Of a stretch of 64,000 nt of DNA, positions 35,192-43,563 are shown piece by piece. Origin of the DNA: Paraburkholderia sp. BL25I1N1 (GTDB lineage: Bacteria > Pseudomonadota > Gammaproteobacteria > Burkholderiales > Burkholderiaceae). Position 1 is the stretch's first letter. Every line of letters starts with the position of its first letter. The stretch is from assembly GCF_003002025.1 (NCBI RefSeq), contig NZ_PVZB01000024.1, forward strand, positions 1 through 64,000. Direction: 5' to 3'. A program made the translations under genes and the position numbers. A model generated the notes under the pieces. It was not told the DNA's origin, searched no databases, and saw only the letters and a list, made by a program, of their open reading frames with translations.

Positions 35192-36133
35192 ATGCAAAAC
35201 CGCAGGATTGGGCGTTCGGAATTACAGGTCGCGCCGCTTATGTTCGGCGGCAATGTTTTCGGCTGGACCGCCGATGAAGCCACCTCGTTTTCGATTCTGG
35301 ATGCGTTTGTCGACGCCGGTCTCGACTTTATCGATACCGCGGATGTCTATTCCGCATGGGTGCCCGGCAACCAGGGCGGCGAATCGGAAACGATCATCGG
35401 CAAGTGGTTCCGTCGGAGCGGCAAGCGCGACAAGATCGTGATCGCCACCAAGGTTTCGAAGCATCCGCAGCGCAAGGGGCTGTCGGCGGCCAACATTCAG
35501 GCGGCCGTTGAGGATTCGCTGCGGCGCTTGCAGACCGACTACATCGACGTCTACTTTTCTCACGACGACGACACCGAAACGCCGCTCGCCGAAACACTGG
35601 GCACTTATCAGAAGCTGATCGAGGCGGGCAAGGTGCGGGTGATTGGCGCGTCGAACTACAGCGGCGCGCGGGTCGAGGAAGCGCTGGCCGTATCCCGGCA
35701 GCACGGCCTGCCCGAATACCAGGTGCTGCAACCGGAGTACAACCTGTATGATCGCGCCGAATTTGAGCGCGACATCGAACCGGTGGCGCTCGCCAACCAG
35801 CTCGGCGTGGTGGTGTACTACAGTCTGGCGAGCGGCTTCCTGTCCGGGAAGTACCGTTCGCAGGCGGATCTGGCCAATAAGGCGCGCGGCAGCCGGGTCG
35901 AAAAGTATCTGAATGATCGCGGTTTGCGAATTCTCGACGCGCTGGATCGGGTTGCCGACGCGCATGGCAGTACGCCTCCGACCGTCGCTCTGGCCTGGTT
36001 GATCGCGCGACCCAGTGTTACGGCCCCGATTGCCAGCGCTACTTCTGTCGAGCAACTCAAAAGCCTAGTGGCGGCCGTGCATCTGATGCTCACGGGCGCC
36101 GATATCCGTGAACTGGACGAAGCGAGCGCCTGA
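35192..36133 (+). CDS. Aldo/keto reductase
   Basis: 313 residues from ATG 35192 (MQNRRIGRS), with GGAG five bases upstream. The (beta/alpha)8 NADPH oxidoreductase fold shows the catalytic set: D and Y in DTADVYS (about 48-54), K in VIATKVS (about 84), and H in VYFSHDDD (about 121). The C-terminal region GKYRSQADLANKARGSR resembles the YajO/Tas-like and AKR11-12-type group. It reduces aldehydes or ketones; the natural substrate is unknown. Stands alone, divergent from fliC. Confidence 0.9.
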   Translation: MQNRRIGRSELQVAPLMFGGNVFGWTADEATSFSILDAFVDAGLDFIDTADVYSAWVPGNQGGESETIIGKWFRRSGKRDKIVIATKVSKHPQRKGLSAANIQAAVEDSLRRLQTDYIDVYFSHDDDTETPLAETLGTYQKLIEAGKVRVIGASNYSGARVEEALAVSRQHGLPEYQVLQPEYNLYDRAEFERDIEPVALANQLGVVVYYSLASGFLSGKYRSQADLANKARGSRVEKYLNDRGLRILDALDRVADAHGSTPPTVALAWLIARPSVTAPIASATSVEQLKSLVAAVHLMLTGADIRELDEASA

Positions 36134-36494
36134 GCATGCAATAGGCGACCTGGCGCAATCCCTAAACCCCTGGTAGGATGGAGAGTTTCCTGATATCATC
36201 GGGAGTGAATTGAGATCTTTGCCTGTTTCGTCAAAGCTTTTTTATTGATGAAAGGTTGGCGAAACAGCAGCAGACGCGGCTTTTGCATTATGTCTGTCCG
36301 CGTTCCGCGGTGAACTCCCCACCTCTCTTTTCCGGCCTCCGTGGCCGCTTTGCCTCCGTTTCATTCGTGGTTTGGCCGGGTTCTGCCCGCGTTTGCCTGT
36401 TACTGGCCATGAACTGAAACGACCGGCGGGCCGGCGCGTGAGCGGTATGCCGCCACGCAATTTACCCCTATCAAGTGATTGAGTTAGGAATTAA
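36134..36494. other. Leader/intergenic region of rpsU
   Basis: 361 bases without a gene. An 8-bp inverted repeat CTGTTTCG (36223-36230) and CGAAACAG (36260-36267) encloses a T-rich loop and could fold in an rpsU leader RNA. Nothing else is supported; the rpsU promoter must lie here. Confidence 0.45.
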
Positions 36495-36707
36495 ATGACG
36501 ACGATTCTTCTGAAAGAAAACGAGCCGTTCGAAGTGGCGATTCGCCGCTTTCGTCGCGCAATCGAAAAGAATGGCCTGATCGCTGAACTGCGTGAGCGTC
36601 AATCGTACGAAAAGCCGACCACGGCACGTAAGCGCAAGAAGGCTGCTGCTGTGAAGCGCCTGCACAAGCGTCTGCGCAGCCAGATGCTGCCGAAAAAGCT
36701 GCACTAA
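36495..36707 (+). CDS. rpsU: 30S ribosomal protein S21
   Basis: 70 residues, the normal length. N-terminal TTILLKENEPFEVAIRRFRRAIEKNGL and the strongly basic tail (KPTTARKRKKAAAVKRLHKRLR) are the full S21 pattern. S21 sits near the mRNA exit platform of the small subunit and helps start translation. Followed at once by a strong terminator, so it is a single-gene transcript here rather than part of an rpsU-dnaG-rpoD operon. Confidence 0.99.
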   Translation: MTTILLKENEPFEVAIRRFRRAIEKNGLIAELRERQSYEKPTTARKRKKAAAVKRLHKRLRSQMLPKKLH

Positions 36708-36729
36708 GCACGCGTTTTCCGCACGGCCG

Positions 36730-36776
36730 AACGGCGGTGTGAGCTTCGAAAGAAGCCACATCGCCGTTTTGCTTTT
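36730..36776 (+). terminator. Rho-independent terminator of rpsU
   Basis: AACGGCGGTGTG and CACATCGCCGTT pair with an inner GCTTC/GAAGC stem and a GAAA loop, followed by TTGCTTTT. A long, stable hairpin. Confidence 0.93.
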
Positions 36777-36918
36777 GGAGCGCCAAATGGAGCGCTCAGT
36801 CTGGAATGGACGAATGCGGCCTCGGTGACTCCGGAGCGCCGGTTAGTGGAACCGTTGCCGGTGCGCCGCGACACCGCAGCGTGGCGCCGCCGCGGCATCC
36901 AAGCGGGTTTTTTTCTGC

Positions 36919-37344
36919 CTACGCCGCGCTTTTCAGCCGGTCAGCGGACAAGCCAAACTGACGGGCGATAGAGGCCAGGCGCTCCAGCCATTCCCAAGTG
37001 CCGAAAACGTCGTGCACGTTTTGCAGGCAACTAAGCAGGTCGACGGTGGCCGCGTCGTACACGTTGATGCGCGAGCGCAGCAGCGCCTTCTTCAGTGCGG
37101 ACACGCCGACGTCCATATATGCCGGCATCTCCGCAGGCGTTTTGCCGATGAAGCGCACCGGAATGCCTTCCATCGCGGTCATGTAGTCGCGCGGTTTGAT
37201 GAAGCTGCCGACCGGGCAGCCGCCACAGTAGCCGCGGTAAGCACCGCCGCCTCGCGGCAGTAGCGCGGCGCGCTTCTGGCCCAACAAATGATCCACGGCC
37301 TGGTCGAAAATCTCCTGATGCGTCAGGAAGCTAAGAGTTTTCAT
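36919..37344 (-). CDS. Conserved small protein of unknown function with a CGGCPVG motif
   Basis: 141 residues. The N-terminal third is LTHQEIFDQAVDHLLGQKR followed by YRGYCGGCPVGSFIKPRDY (about 36-54), a pattern seen in small cytoplasmic proteins of unknown role where the Cys-rich loop might bind metal. The remainder is helical (LQNVHDVFGTWEWLERLASIARQFGL). No signal peptide. I do not know a function. ATG 37344 fits, though its ribosome site is weak. It stands alone between rpsU and the tag gene. Confidence 0.7.
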   Translation of the reverse strand: MKTLSFLTHQEIFDQAVDHLLGQKRAALLPRGGGAYRGYCGGCPVGSFIKPRDYMTAMEGIPVRFIGKTPAEMPAYMDVGVSALKKALLRSRINVYDAATVDLLSCLQNVHDVFGTWEWLERLASIARQFGLSADRLKSAA

Positions 37345-37747
37345 GGTTGGTCTCCCACGCGTTACGCAGCGGTTATTCGTTGTTCGAGCGCATGACTTGC
37401 AGTATCGAGCGTGCTCGATTCGGCGAACGCCGGACTAGCGTGGCAAAAAGGCGCCAATTCCCGGTTTGGCTCGTATTCCGCGATGCACTCCACGCCGCAG
37501 GTTTCGCCGACTGCCGCAGCCGCAACTCATAACCGTATAACGACCGACATGCCCGGGAAGCGCAGCAGGGCTTTACCGGATGGGCGCATCGCGCCGAACC
37601 CGGCGTCGTGAGGCGTCGTGTTCGCGTCCTCCAGGCCTTGCGCCGCGAGGTGCTTGCCGGGCGCGCGCCATGGCGCCTGGGAGTTTCCCTGAGCCGCCGT
37701 CCTTTGTTAGAACAGCGGCACTAAGCGTGGGCGAATGCCGGGCCGCC
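37345..37747. other. Intergenic region, nothing recognised
   Basis: 403 bases between the CGGCPVG protein gene and tag. Short open frames are present on both strands but none has protein-like composition or a ribosome site. No strong hairpin or repeat seen. Confidence 0.5.
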
Positions 37748-38344
37748 TCAGCCCGCTTTACGATTACGTCCTTTCTTGCCAAGCGCCGCGCATCGCGCGC
37801 GACACATGCAACTCGCCTCGTGGTCGTTCACCATGCCGACTGCTTGCATGAACGCGTAACAGATCGTCGAGCCGACGAACTTGCAGCCGTAGCGCTTCAG
37901 CCCCTTGCTCAGCGCGTCCGAAATGTCGGTCGACGCAGGTGCCTGCTTGTAAGAAGTCCAATCGTTCTGGATAGGCGTTTGGTCGACGAACGACCACACG
38001 AAGTTGGCAAGCGAGCCGTGTTCGCTCTGAATCTGCTGGACGGCACGCGCATTGGTAATGGCTGCTTCGATCTTGCCGCGGTGGCGCACGATACTTTCGT
38101 CTACCACCAGCGCATCCACGTGCTTCGGCGTAAACCGCGCGACCTTGGCGATGTCGAAGTCCGCAAACGCGCGGCGATAGCCGGCCCGTTTGTTGAGAAT
38201 CGTCGACCACGACAAGCCGGCCTGAGCGCCTTCCAGCACGAGCATCTCGAACAGATGCTGGTCGTCGCGCGAGGGGACGCCCCATTCGGCGTCGTGATAC
38301 TGTGCGAGCGCTTCGCTCGATACCCAGTTGCATCGCTGTGTCAC
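37748..38344 (-). CDS. tag: DNA-3-methyladenine glycosylase I
   Basis: 198 residues from the GTG at 38344, chosen because AGGAG stands seven bases upstream and it restores the family's N-terminus (M-T-Q-R-C-N-W); the frame open to 38413 is an extension. Zinc ligands C5 and H17 at the start and the H and C of NDHEASC near the end match Tag. E38 and W46 (LEGAQAGLSW) are the base-binding pocket residues. The enzyme cuts 3-methyladenine out of alkylated DNA. The tail is short and basic, ending in KGRNRKAG. Confidence 0.95.
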   Translation of the reverse strand: MTQRCNWVSSEALAQYHDAEWGVPSRDDQHLFEMLVLEGAQAGLSWSTILNKRAGYRRAFADFDIAKVARFTPKHVDALVVDESIVRHRGKIEAAITNARAVQQIQSEHGSLANFVWSFVDQTPIQNDWTSYKQAPASTDISDALSKGLKRYGCKFVGSTICYAFMQAVGMVNDHEASCMCRARCAALGKKGRNRKAG

Positions 38345-38484
38345 TGTCGCGCTCCTGCGTTGTGATGTCGCCCGCCAGCATAGCCGAAGCCGAGCGCACT
38401 GCAAGCTGGCCATTCGGCCGATTGCCGGATTGAAACTGACCTGCCACGCTATGCGTTATTCATCCCCGGAACTCACTCGTTTCC

Positions 38485-39378
38485 ATGAACACAGACTTCT
38501 TTCTGATCGGCATTGACGGCGGCGGCAGCGGCACCCGGGTCGTGCTGGGCGACGCGCAAGGCCGCGAGTTGGCGCAGGCGGCAAGCGGGCCGTCGGGCTT
38601 GGGGCTCGGCGTCGAACGTGCGTGGCAGGCTATCGCGGCCGGCTGCGGCGAAGCATTTGCGAGCGCCGGCAAGGCGCTGGACTGGTCGCGCTGCGTGCTC
38701 GGCTGCGGATTGGCAGGCGTCAACAATCGCGACTGGCTGGCGGCGTTTCGCGCACAAGCGCCCGCGCTGGCGGGACTCGCCGTGGAAAGCGACGCCTACA
38801 CCACCTTGCTGGGCGCACACGGCGGCGCGCGCGGCGTGATCGTCGCGCTCGGCACCGGCAGCGTGGCGGCCGTGCTGGACGGCGAGGGCGAATGCCGCCA
38901 GGTCAGCGGCTATGGCTTTCCATCGGGCGACGAAGCAAGCGGCGCGTGGCTTGGACTGCGGGCCATCGTGCATGCCCAGCATGCGCTGGACGGCCGCGGT
39001 CCCATCGACGAATTTGCGCGGGCCCTGGTCGCGCACATCGGCGCGCACACCGGCGCGCACGACCGCGACAGCCTCGTCGTCTGGCTCTGCGAAGCCAACC
39101 AGACGGCTTACGCGAGGCTCGCGCCGATTGTCATTGCCCACCGCGCGCATCCGTTCGCGGCGCGCTTGCTCGGCGAGGCCGGCATCGAGGTGGGCAAGAT
39201 GATTGCCGCGCTGGACCCGTCGGCGAGCCTGCCGGTCGCATTGTGCGGCGGCCTCGGCGCGCCGCTGCGCGAGTACGTGCCGCAGATCTATCAAGCGCGT
39301 TTACGCGAACCGCTGGCCGACTCGGCGCACGGTGGATTGCAGTTAGCGCGACGTGAAGCAGCCCGCATTGGCGGCTGA
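38485..39378 (+). CDS. BadF/BadG/BcrA/BcrD-type ATPase, probable N-acetylglucosamine-type sugar kinase
   Basis: 297 residues with the ASKHA sugar-kinase fold. The phosphate-1 motif is IGIDGGGSGTRVVLGD (8-23), a second phosphate loop is VALGTGSVA (about 118-126), and SGDEASGAWLG (about 150-160) and CGGLGAPL (about 253-260) fit the adenosine and phosphate-2 regions. This matches bacterial N-acetylglucosamine kinase-like proteins that phosphorylate sugars from cell-wall recycling. The exact sugar is not shown by the sequence. ATG 38485 is preceded by a weak site only. Confidence 0.8.
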   Translation: MNTDFFLIGIDGGGSGTRVVLGDAQGRELAQAASGPSGLGLGVERAWQAIAAGCGEAFASAGKALDWSRCVLGCGLAGVNNRDWLAAFRAQAPALAGLAVESDAYTTLLGAHGGARGVIVALGTGSVAAVLDGEGECRQVSGYGFPSGDEASGAWLGLRAIVHAQHALDGRGPIDEFARALVAHIGAHTGAHDRDSLVVWLCEANQTAYARLAPIVIAHRAHPFAARLLGEAGIEVGKMIAALDPSASLPVALCGGLGAPLREYVPQIYQARLREPLADSAHGGLQLARREAARIGG

Positions 39379-39510
39379 AAACGGTGAACCGCGGCGCACG
39401 TGAGTCGTGCGCTTGCGGCTGAGAATCGTCGCGCACGGCGAACGCGTTCCGTCGAATGCGGCTGGCAACGGTAAAATACGCAGCTTCGACGCTGCCCGGC
39501 TGCCCAAACT

Positions 39511-40332
39511 ATGTACAAAGTCATCACCACGGATCTCGACGGCACGCTGCTCAACGCGGATCACCAGGTGGACCCGTTCACGATCGCCACTGTGCGCAAG
39601 CTTGAAAGCGACGGGTTGCAGTTCGTGATTGCAACGGGCCGCCACTATTGCGACGTCGCCGGCATCCGCGACGTGCTGGGCATCAATCCGTATCTGATTA
39701 CGTCCAATGGCGCGCGCATCCACGCGCCGGACAACACGGTGATTCACGCCGACGACCTGCCTCCGGCTATCGTGCAACGACTGGTACAGCCGGAAGTCGC
39801 CGGCGCGCATGGCCGCGTGATCGTCAACCTGTTCGCCGATCAGGCGTGGCTGATCGACCGCGACGCGCCGGATCTGCTGAAGTTTCACCAGGACTCGGGC
39901 TTCACCTACGAGGTGACCGACCTGCCGAAACACGACGGTGTCGACATCGCGAAGGCCCTCTACATCGGCGATCCCGCTGATCTTGCGCAGGTCGCGGCCA
40001 ATCTCGCCCGCGAATTCGGCGATGCCTTATACGTGACCTATTCGCTGCCGGACTGTCTGGAAGTGATGACGGCGAACGTCTCGAAAGGCCGCGCGCTGCG
40101 CATCGTGCTCGAACGCCTTGGCGTGGACACCTCGCAATGCGTCGCTTTCGGCGACAACATGAACGATATCGATCTGCTGGAAACGGCCGGCCATCCCTTC
40201 ATGATGAACAACGCCAATCCCGACCTCATCACGCGTTTGCCGAACGTGCCGCGCATCGGCAACAACTTCGAAGCGGGCGTCGCTCACCATCTGCGCAAGC
40301 TTTTCTCGCTCGACGACGAACTGATGTCCTGA
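39511..40332 (+). CDS. Cof-type HAD-IIB phosphatase
   Basis: 273 residues. HAD motifs: I in TTDLDGTLLNADH (about 6-18, nucleophile and acid Asp), II in VIATGRHYCD (about 38-47), III in the Lys of NVSKGRALR (about 196), and IV in AFGDNMNDIDLLE (about 216-228). The C2-type cap between motifs II and III marks the Cof/YbiV/YidA group, which removes phosphate from sugar phosphates and nucleotides with broad range. Directly downstream of the kinase gene on the same strand but with a 132-base gap. Confidence 0.92.
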   Translation: MYKVITTDLDGTLLNADHQVDPFTIATVRKLESDGLQFVIATGRHYCDVAGIRDVLGINPYLITSNGARIHAPDNTVIHADDLPPAIVQRLVQPEVAGAHGRVIVNLFADQAWLIDRDAPDLLKFHQDSGFTYEVTDLPKHDGVDIAKALYIGDPADLAQVAANLAREFGDALYVTYSLPDCLEVMTANVSKGRALRIVLERLGVDTSQCVAFGDNMNDIDLLETAGHPFMMNNANPDLITRLPNVPRIGNNFEAGVAHHLRKLFSLDDELMS

Positions 40333-40494
40333 GCGGAAATGGAAGCGGCCCGCATCCAGTTTCATGAATGCAGGCCGCGTCTTTCGAATGGGCGCACCGG
40401 TTGGTTGAGGCTGCGAGTCACGGCGTTGCGCGACCAAAGGTCCATCAAAGTCGGCAAACTGTCTCACCGGCCGACGGCAGGCGCAGCCGGAAGA

Positions 40495-40806
40495 TTACCC
40501 GTGCCATCCGCCGCGGCGGTTGTCATGGTCGCCCCGGTTATCGTGGCCCCAGCCGCGATCATTGTGGTGCCAGTCGCGATCATATCGATGGTCGCCACGG
40601 TAGTAGTCGCCGCGATCGTAGCGGTGGTCCCACCCACCGTTGCCGTAGTAGACGGGCTGCGGCGCGACATAGACCGGAGCCGGGCGGGTATAAACCGGTG
40701 CGCCGAGCGACAGGCCGATGTTCAGATCCGTATGCGCTTGCGCGACACCGCATGCGCCCGCCGCGAGTCCTGCAGCAACCAGCAAGTGAGTGACGATGCG
40801 TTTCAT
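40495..40806 (-). CDS. Small exported glycine/aspartate/histidine-rich protein
   Basis: 103 residues from ATG 40806 (MKRIVTHLL), with AGGAGA six bases upstream; longer frames have no such site. A clean signal peptide ends in AQA (about 24). The mature part begins HTDLNIGLSLGAPVY and then becomes low-complexity with repeated HRYDRGDYYRGD, HNDRG and DNRGDHDNRR units, rich in His, Asp, Arg, Tyr and Gly. Such tails could bind metal ions or stay disordered in the periplasm. Function unknown. Confidence 0.8.
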   Translation of the reverse strand: MKRIVTHLLVAAGLAAGACGVAQAHTDLNIGLSLGAPVYTRPAPVYVAPQPVYYGNGGWDHRYDRGDYYRGDHRYDRDWHHNDRGWGHDNRGDHDNRRGGWHG

Positions 40807-41092
40807 GTTTGTTCTCCTGTGAGGCGACGTATGTTTGTCGCACAGGATCAATCTACGCATTCCGGTCGATGGGTACTGCGACGAGATGTTACGGACTGCA
40901 AGCATCGTCGCAGGATTTGAAAGGTGTGAGGAGCCCTGCATAGGTACACGGCGCGCCCAGTGCCACTCTGTCAAAGCCCCGTCAGCTAAGGATTCGCGGC
41001 TCCTCGAACCGCGCCGGATCGCGCCCGTCGCCTCGCTGTACTCAAATCAAATGGCCGCTTGCGTAATTGCGGCTTACATCTGTATTACCCGA

Positions 41093-41788
41093 TTAATCTG
41101 CCGCACTCGAAGAAGCCGCCGACGCAGCCGCCGCCGACGTCCCTTGCAACTGCGCGCAAGGGCAATCGGTCGCGCGCCCGTCCAGCCCCTGTCGATCGTG
41201 TTTGAAGCTGGCGCGCGCGGTGCCGTTACCCCAGTCGAGGCGAACAATATAAATACTGTCGAAGTCGTCGCTCTTCCAGTTCGGGACATCGGCGGCATTG
41301 CCGCCATGCGCGGTCATCATCTGGCGCAATAGCTTCACGATTAGCTTGTGTTCCCACGCGACGACGATGAGCTTGTTGCGATTGGCTGGGTTGACGAGCG
41401 CGGTGCCGAGCTGGTCGATTTGAGCGAAACCATAGGGCGTTTGCACCGGCATCTGGAACTGGATGGCGGTCGGCTCGATCGTCGCAAGCGGCCGGATGTA
41501 GTAATAGGGCTTGCCGCTGTCGTCTTTCTGCTGGCCGGGATCGGGTGCGTAGATCGCATCCGGTTTGCCGAACTTGGCCGCGATCACGGCCGGCAAGGCC
41601 AGCGCGCGGTTGAGTCCCTGGCAGTTCAGCTGCCCATAGCCTTGGGCGGGTTTCTCGCCGTGCCGCACGAACACGAGCGTTTCCGTCTGGCCGCCGGCCG
41701 CATGCGCCGTGGGTAGCGCCAGCACACCCGAGCACAAGCCGCCAATGGCAAGCGCGACGCCATGCAGGAATCCGTGGAAACGCTTCAT
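41093..41788 (-). CDS. Exported histidine phosphatase-family protein
   Basis: 231 residues from ATG 41788 (MKRFHGFLHG). The signal peptide ends about AHA (residue 30). LVFVRHGEKPAQGYGQL (about 37-53) is the RHG phosphohistidine motif of the histidine acid phosphatase/phosphoglycerate mutase superfamily; the second His is likely in VAWEHKLI (about 143). The tail is Ala/Ser-rich. It should dephosphorylate a periplasmic substrate that is unknown here. The gene is a single unit between the small exported protein and aqpZ. Confidence 0.83.
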   Translation of the reverse strand: MKRFHGFLHGVALAIGGLCSGVLALPTAHAAGGQTETLVFVRHGEKPAQGYGQLNCQGLNRALALPAVIAAKFGKPDAIYAPDPGQQKDDSGKPYYYIRPLATIEPTAIQFQMPVQTPYGFAQIDQLGTALVNPANRNKLIVVAWEHKLIVKLLRQMMTAHGGNAADVPNWKSDDFDSIYIVRLDWGNGTARASFKHDRQGLDGRATDCPCAQLQGTSAAAASAASSSAAD

Positions 41789-41885
41789 AGGGAGCACCTG
41801 TGCGAGCTTGGGAAGTCGCACGATTCTAGCAGCGGGCGCGAGTGCGTCATCGCGGCGATATCGAGACCTCGGCGCCATCGGCCGC

Positions 41886-41917
41886 AAAACAAAGCGGGCG
41901 CCGAGGCGCCCGCTTTA
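41886..41917 (-). terminator. Terminator of aqpZ
   Basis: AAGCGGGCGCC (41892-41902) and GGCGCCCGCTT (41905-41915) form an 11-bp stem; on the minus strand it is followed by TGTTTTG. It lies about 25 bases after the aquaporin stop. Confidence 0.85.
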
Positions 41918-41940
41918 TTGCCGAAATGACTGCGCGCGAA

Positions 41941-42681
41941 TTAGTCGAGCGCCAGCTTCTGCGAATTGCCGCTGCGGCTTTCAGCGATGACCGGGTACAA
42001 CACGCCCGCGATCACTGCGCCGAGGATCGGCGCAACCCAGAACAGCCACAATTGATCCATCGCCGCACCGCCGACGAACAGCGCCGGCCCCGTGGAACGT
42101 GCCGGATTGACCGACGTGTTGGTGACCGGAATCGAGATCAGGTGAATCAGCGTGAGGCACAGGCCGATGGCGATCGGCGCGAAGCCAGCCGGCGCGCGCT
42201 TGTCGGTCGAGCCGAGAATGACGAACAGGAAGAAGCCAGTCATCACCACTTCGCAAATGAATGCCGCGGTGAGCGAGTAGTGGCCCGGCGAGCGTTCGCC
42301 ATAGCCGTTGCTGGCAAAGCCGCTGGCAACGAGGTCGAAGCCGGGTTTGCCCGACGCGATGAGCGACAGCACCAGCGCACCCAGCACCGCGCCGATCAAC
42401 TGGGCGACGATGTACGGCAGCAGATCGCGCGCCGGAAAGCGGCCCGCGACGGTCAGGCCGACGCTCACCGCCGGATTCAGATGGCAGCCGGAGATGTGGC
42501 CGATCGCGTAAGCCATAGTCAGGACGGTCAGGCCGAACGCGAGCGACACGCCCACGAAGCCGATGCCCAGACCGTGAACCGGGCCGGCGAAATTGGCGGC
42601 GAGGACAGCGCTGCCGCAGCCCCCGAGCACGAGCCAGAAAGTGCCGAACAACTCGGCAGCGAGGCGCTTTGACAACTGCAT
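41941..42681 (-). CDS. aqpZ: Aquaporin Z
   Basis: 246 residues from ATG 42681 (MQLSKRLAAE), with AGGA nine bases upstream. Six membrane helices and the two half-helices with NPA boxes: GCHLNPAVS (about 66-74) and SVNPARSTGP (about 190-199). The arginine after the second NPA and the narrow-pore residues fit a water-selective channel (AqpZ) rather than a glycerol channel. It lets water cross the inner membrane during osmotic change. Single-gene unit with its own terminator. Confidence 0.95.
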   Translation of the reverse strand: MQLSKRLAAELFGTFWLVLGGCGSAVLAANFAGPVHGLGIGFVGVSLAFGLTVLTMAYAIGHISGCHLNPAVSVGLTVAGRFPARDLLPYIVAQLIGAVLGALVLSLIASGKPGFDLVASGFASNGYGERSPGHYSLTAAFICEVVMTGFFLFVILGSTDKRAPAGFAPIAIGLCLTLIHLISIPVTNTSVNPARSTGPALFVGGAAMDQLWLFWVAPILGAVIAGVLYPVIAESRSGNSQKLALD

Positions 42682-42971
42682 GATTGGTAATCCTAAAAAG
42701 ATGGGGCCTTCCGCTAGCACGCGCGACTAAATCCGTCTGCATGCCTTGAGCGGGCAATTCTAGGGAAAGGCCGCCAAATCAGGTGTCAAGAATTGTCAAT
42801 GTGGCGTCGCCTTTACCTTTTTATTGCGAGATAAAGATGGCGTTTTACAATTGGCCGGTCTTAATAATTATCAGAGGATATCTTGCTAAATCGGTATTCT
42901 TGTCCATTGCGAATTTTTATAATTGCAGTTAGTCTGCGAGCCAATGAGTTCTAGAAAAAGGGAGAACCGGA
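42682..42971. promoter_or_regulatory. A/T-rich promoter region between aqpZ and the H-NS gene
   Basis: 290 bases, far richer in A/T than the rest of the window, between divergent genes. TATAAT at 42918-42923 is a good -10 box toward the H-NS gene; the matching -35 is unclear. Such A/T-rich DNA upstream of an H-NS gene fits self-binding by H-NS, which is inference. Confidence 0.5.
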
Positions 42972-43274
42972 ATGTCTCAATATGCAGACCTCAAGGCGCA
43001 GATCGCTAAATTGCAGGCACAGGCAGAAGAAGCGCGGCGCACTGAAATCGACAATGTGGTCGCCGACATCCGCCAAAAGATCGCTGAATACGGTCTGACG
43101 GCTCAAGACCTCGGCTTTGCGGTCGCCGCCAAGCGTGGCCGCCCGCCCAAGAAGGCGCCGTTGCCGGCGAAATACCAGGATCCGAAGTCGGGCAATACGT
43201 GGAGCGGGCGTGGCAAACCGCCCAAGTGGATCGTCGGTAAGAATCGCGAGCGTTTTCTGATTGGCGCGGCTTAA
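42972..43274 (+). CDS. H-NS family nucleoid-associated protein
   Basis: 100 residues. The N-terminal half is a coiled coil for dimerising (LKAQIAKLQAQAEEARRTEID); the C-terminal half holds the DNA-binding core PAKYQDPKSGNTWSGRGKPPKWI (the H-NS signature TWSGRGKxPxW), preceded by KRGRPPKK, an AT-hook-like motif common in betaproteobacterial H-NS. It binds A/T-rich DNA and silences acquired genes. GGGAGAA stands just upstream of ATG 42972. Followed by a strong terminator, so it is a single-gene unit. Confidence 0.96.
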   Translation: MSQYADLKAQIAKLQAQAEEARRTEIDNVVADIRQKIAEYGLTAQDLGFAVAAKRGRPPKKAPLPAKYQDPKSGNTWSGRGKPPKWIVGKNRERFLIGAA

Positions 43275-43374
43275 GCCGATCGCCGGTCGGGGCGAAAGCC
43301 AACTGAAGGTTTATTGGCACTCGGCCTTTATTCGTTGAGTGCTAATCTGCGATGGAAGCGCATCCATACCCGTA

Positions 43375-43406
43375 TTAAAAAGCCGCCCTCGAGGGGCGGC
43401 TTTTTT
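43375..43406 (+). terminator. Terminator downstream of the H-NS gene
   Basis: AAAAAGCCGCCC and GGGCGGCTTTTTT form a strong stem around TCGAG, about 100 bases past the H-NS stop, with a T-run of six on the plus strand and an A-run on the other side, so it may also serve the minus-strand glycosyltransferase. Confidence 0.92.
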
Positions 43407-43563
43407 GGACAAAGAAGCGGGATAATCTGGGTTTGCCGATCGCGCAAACGATTCACACGACAAATCGGCCGGTTATCGGCCGACAAATCGGAAACGCCGT
43501 AAGCGGCGACTTTCAACATTCAAGCGGCTGAGCGAGAACTGCCCAACCGCTTGATCGTGGCGT

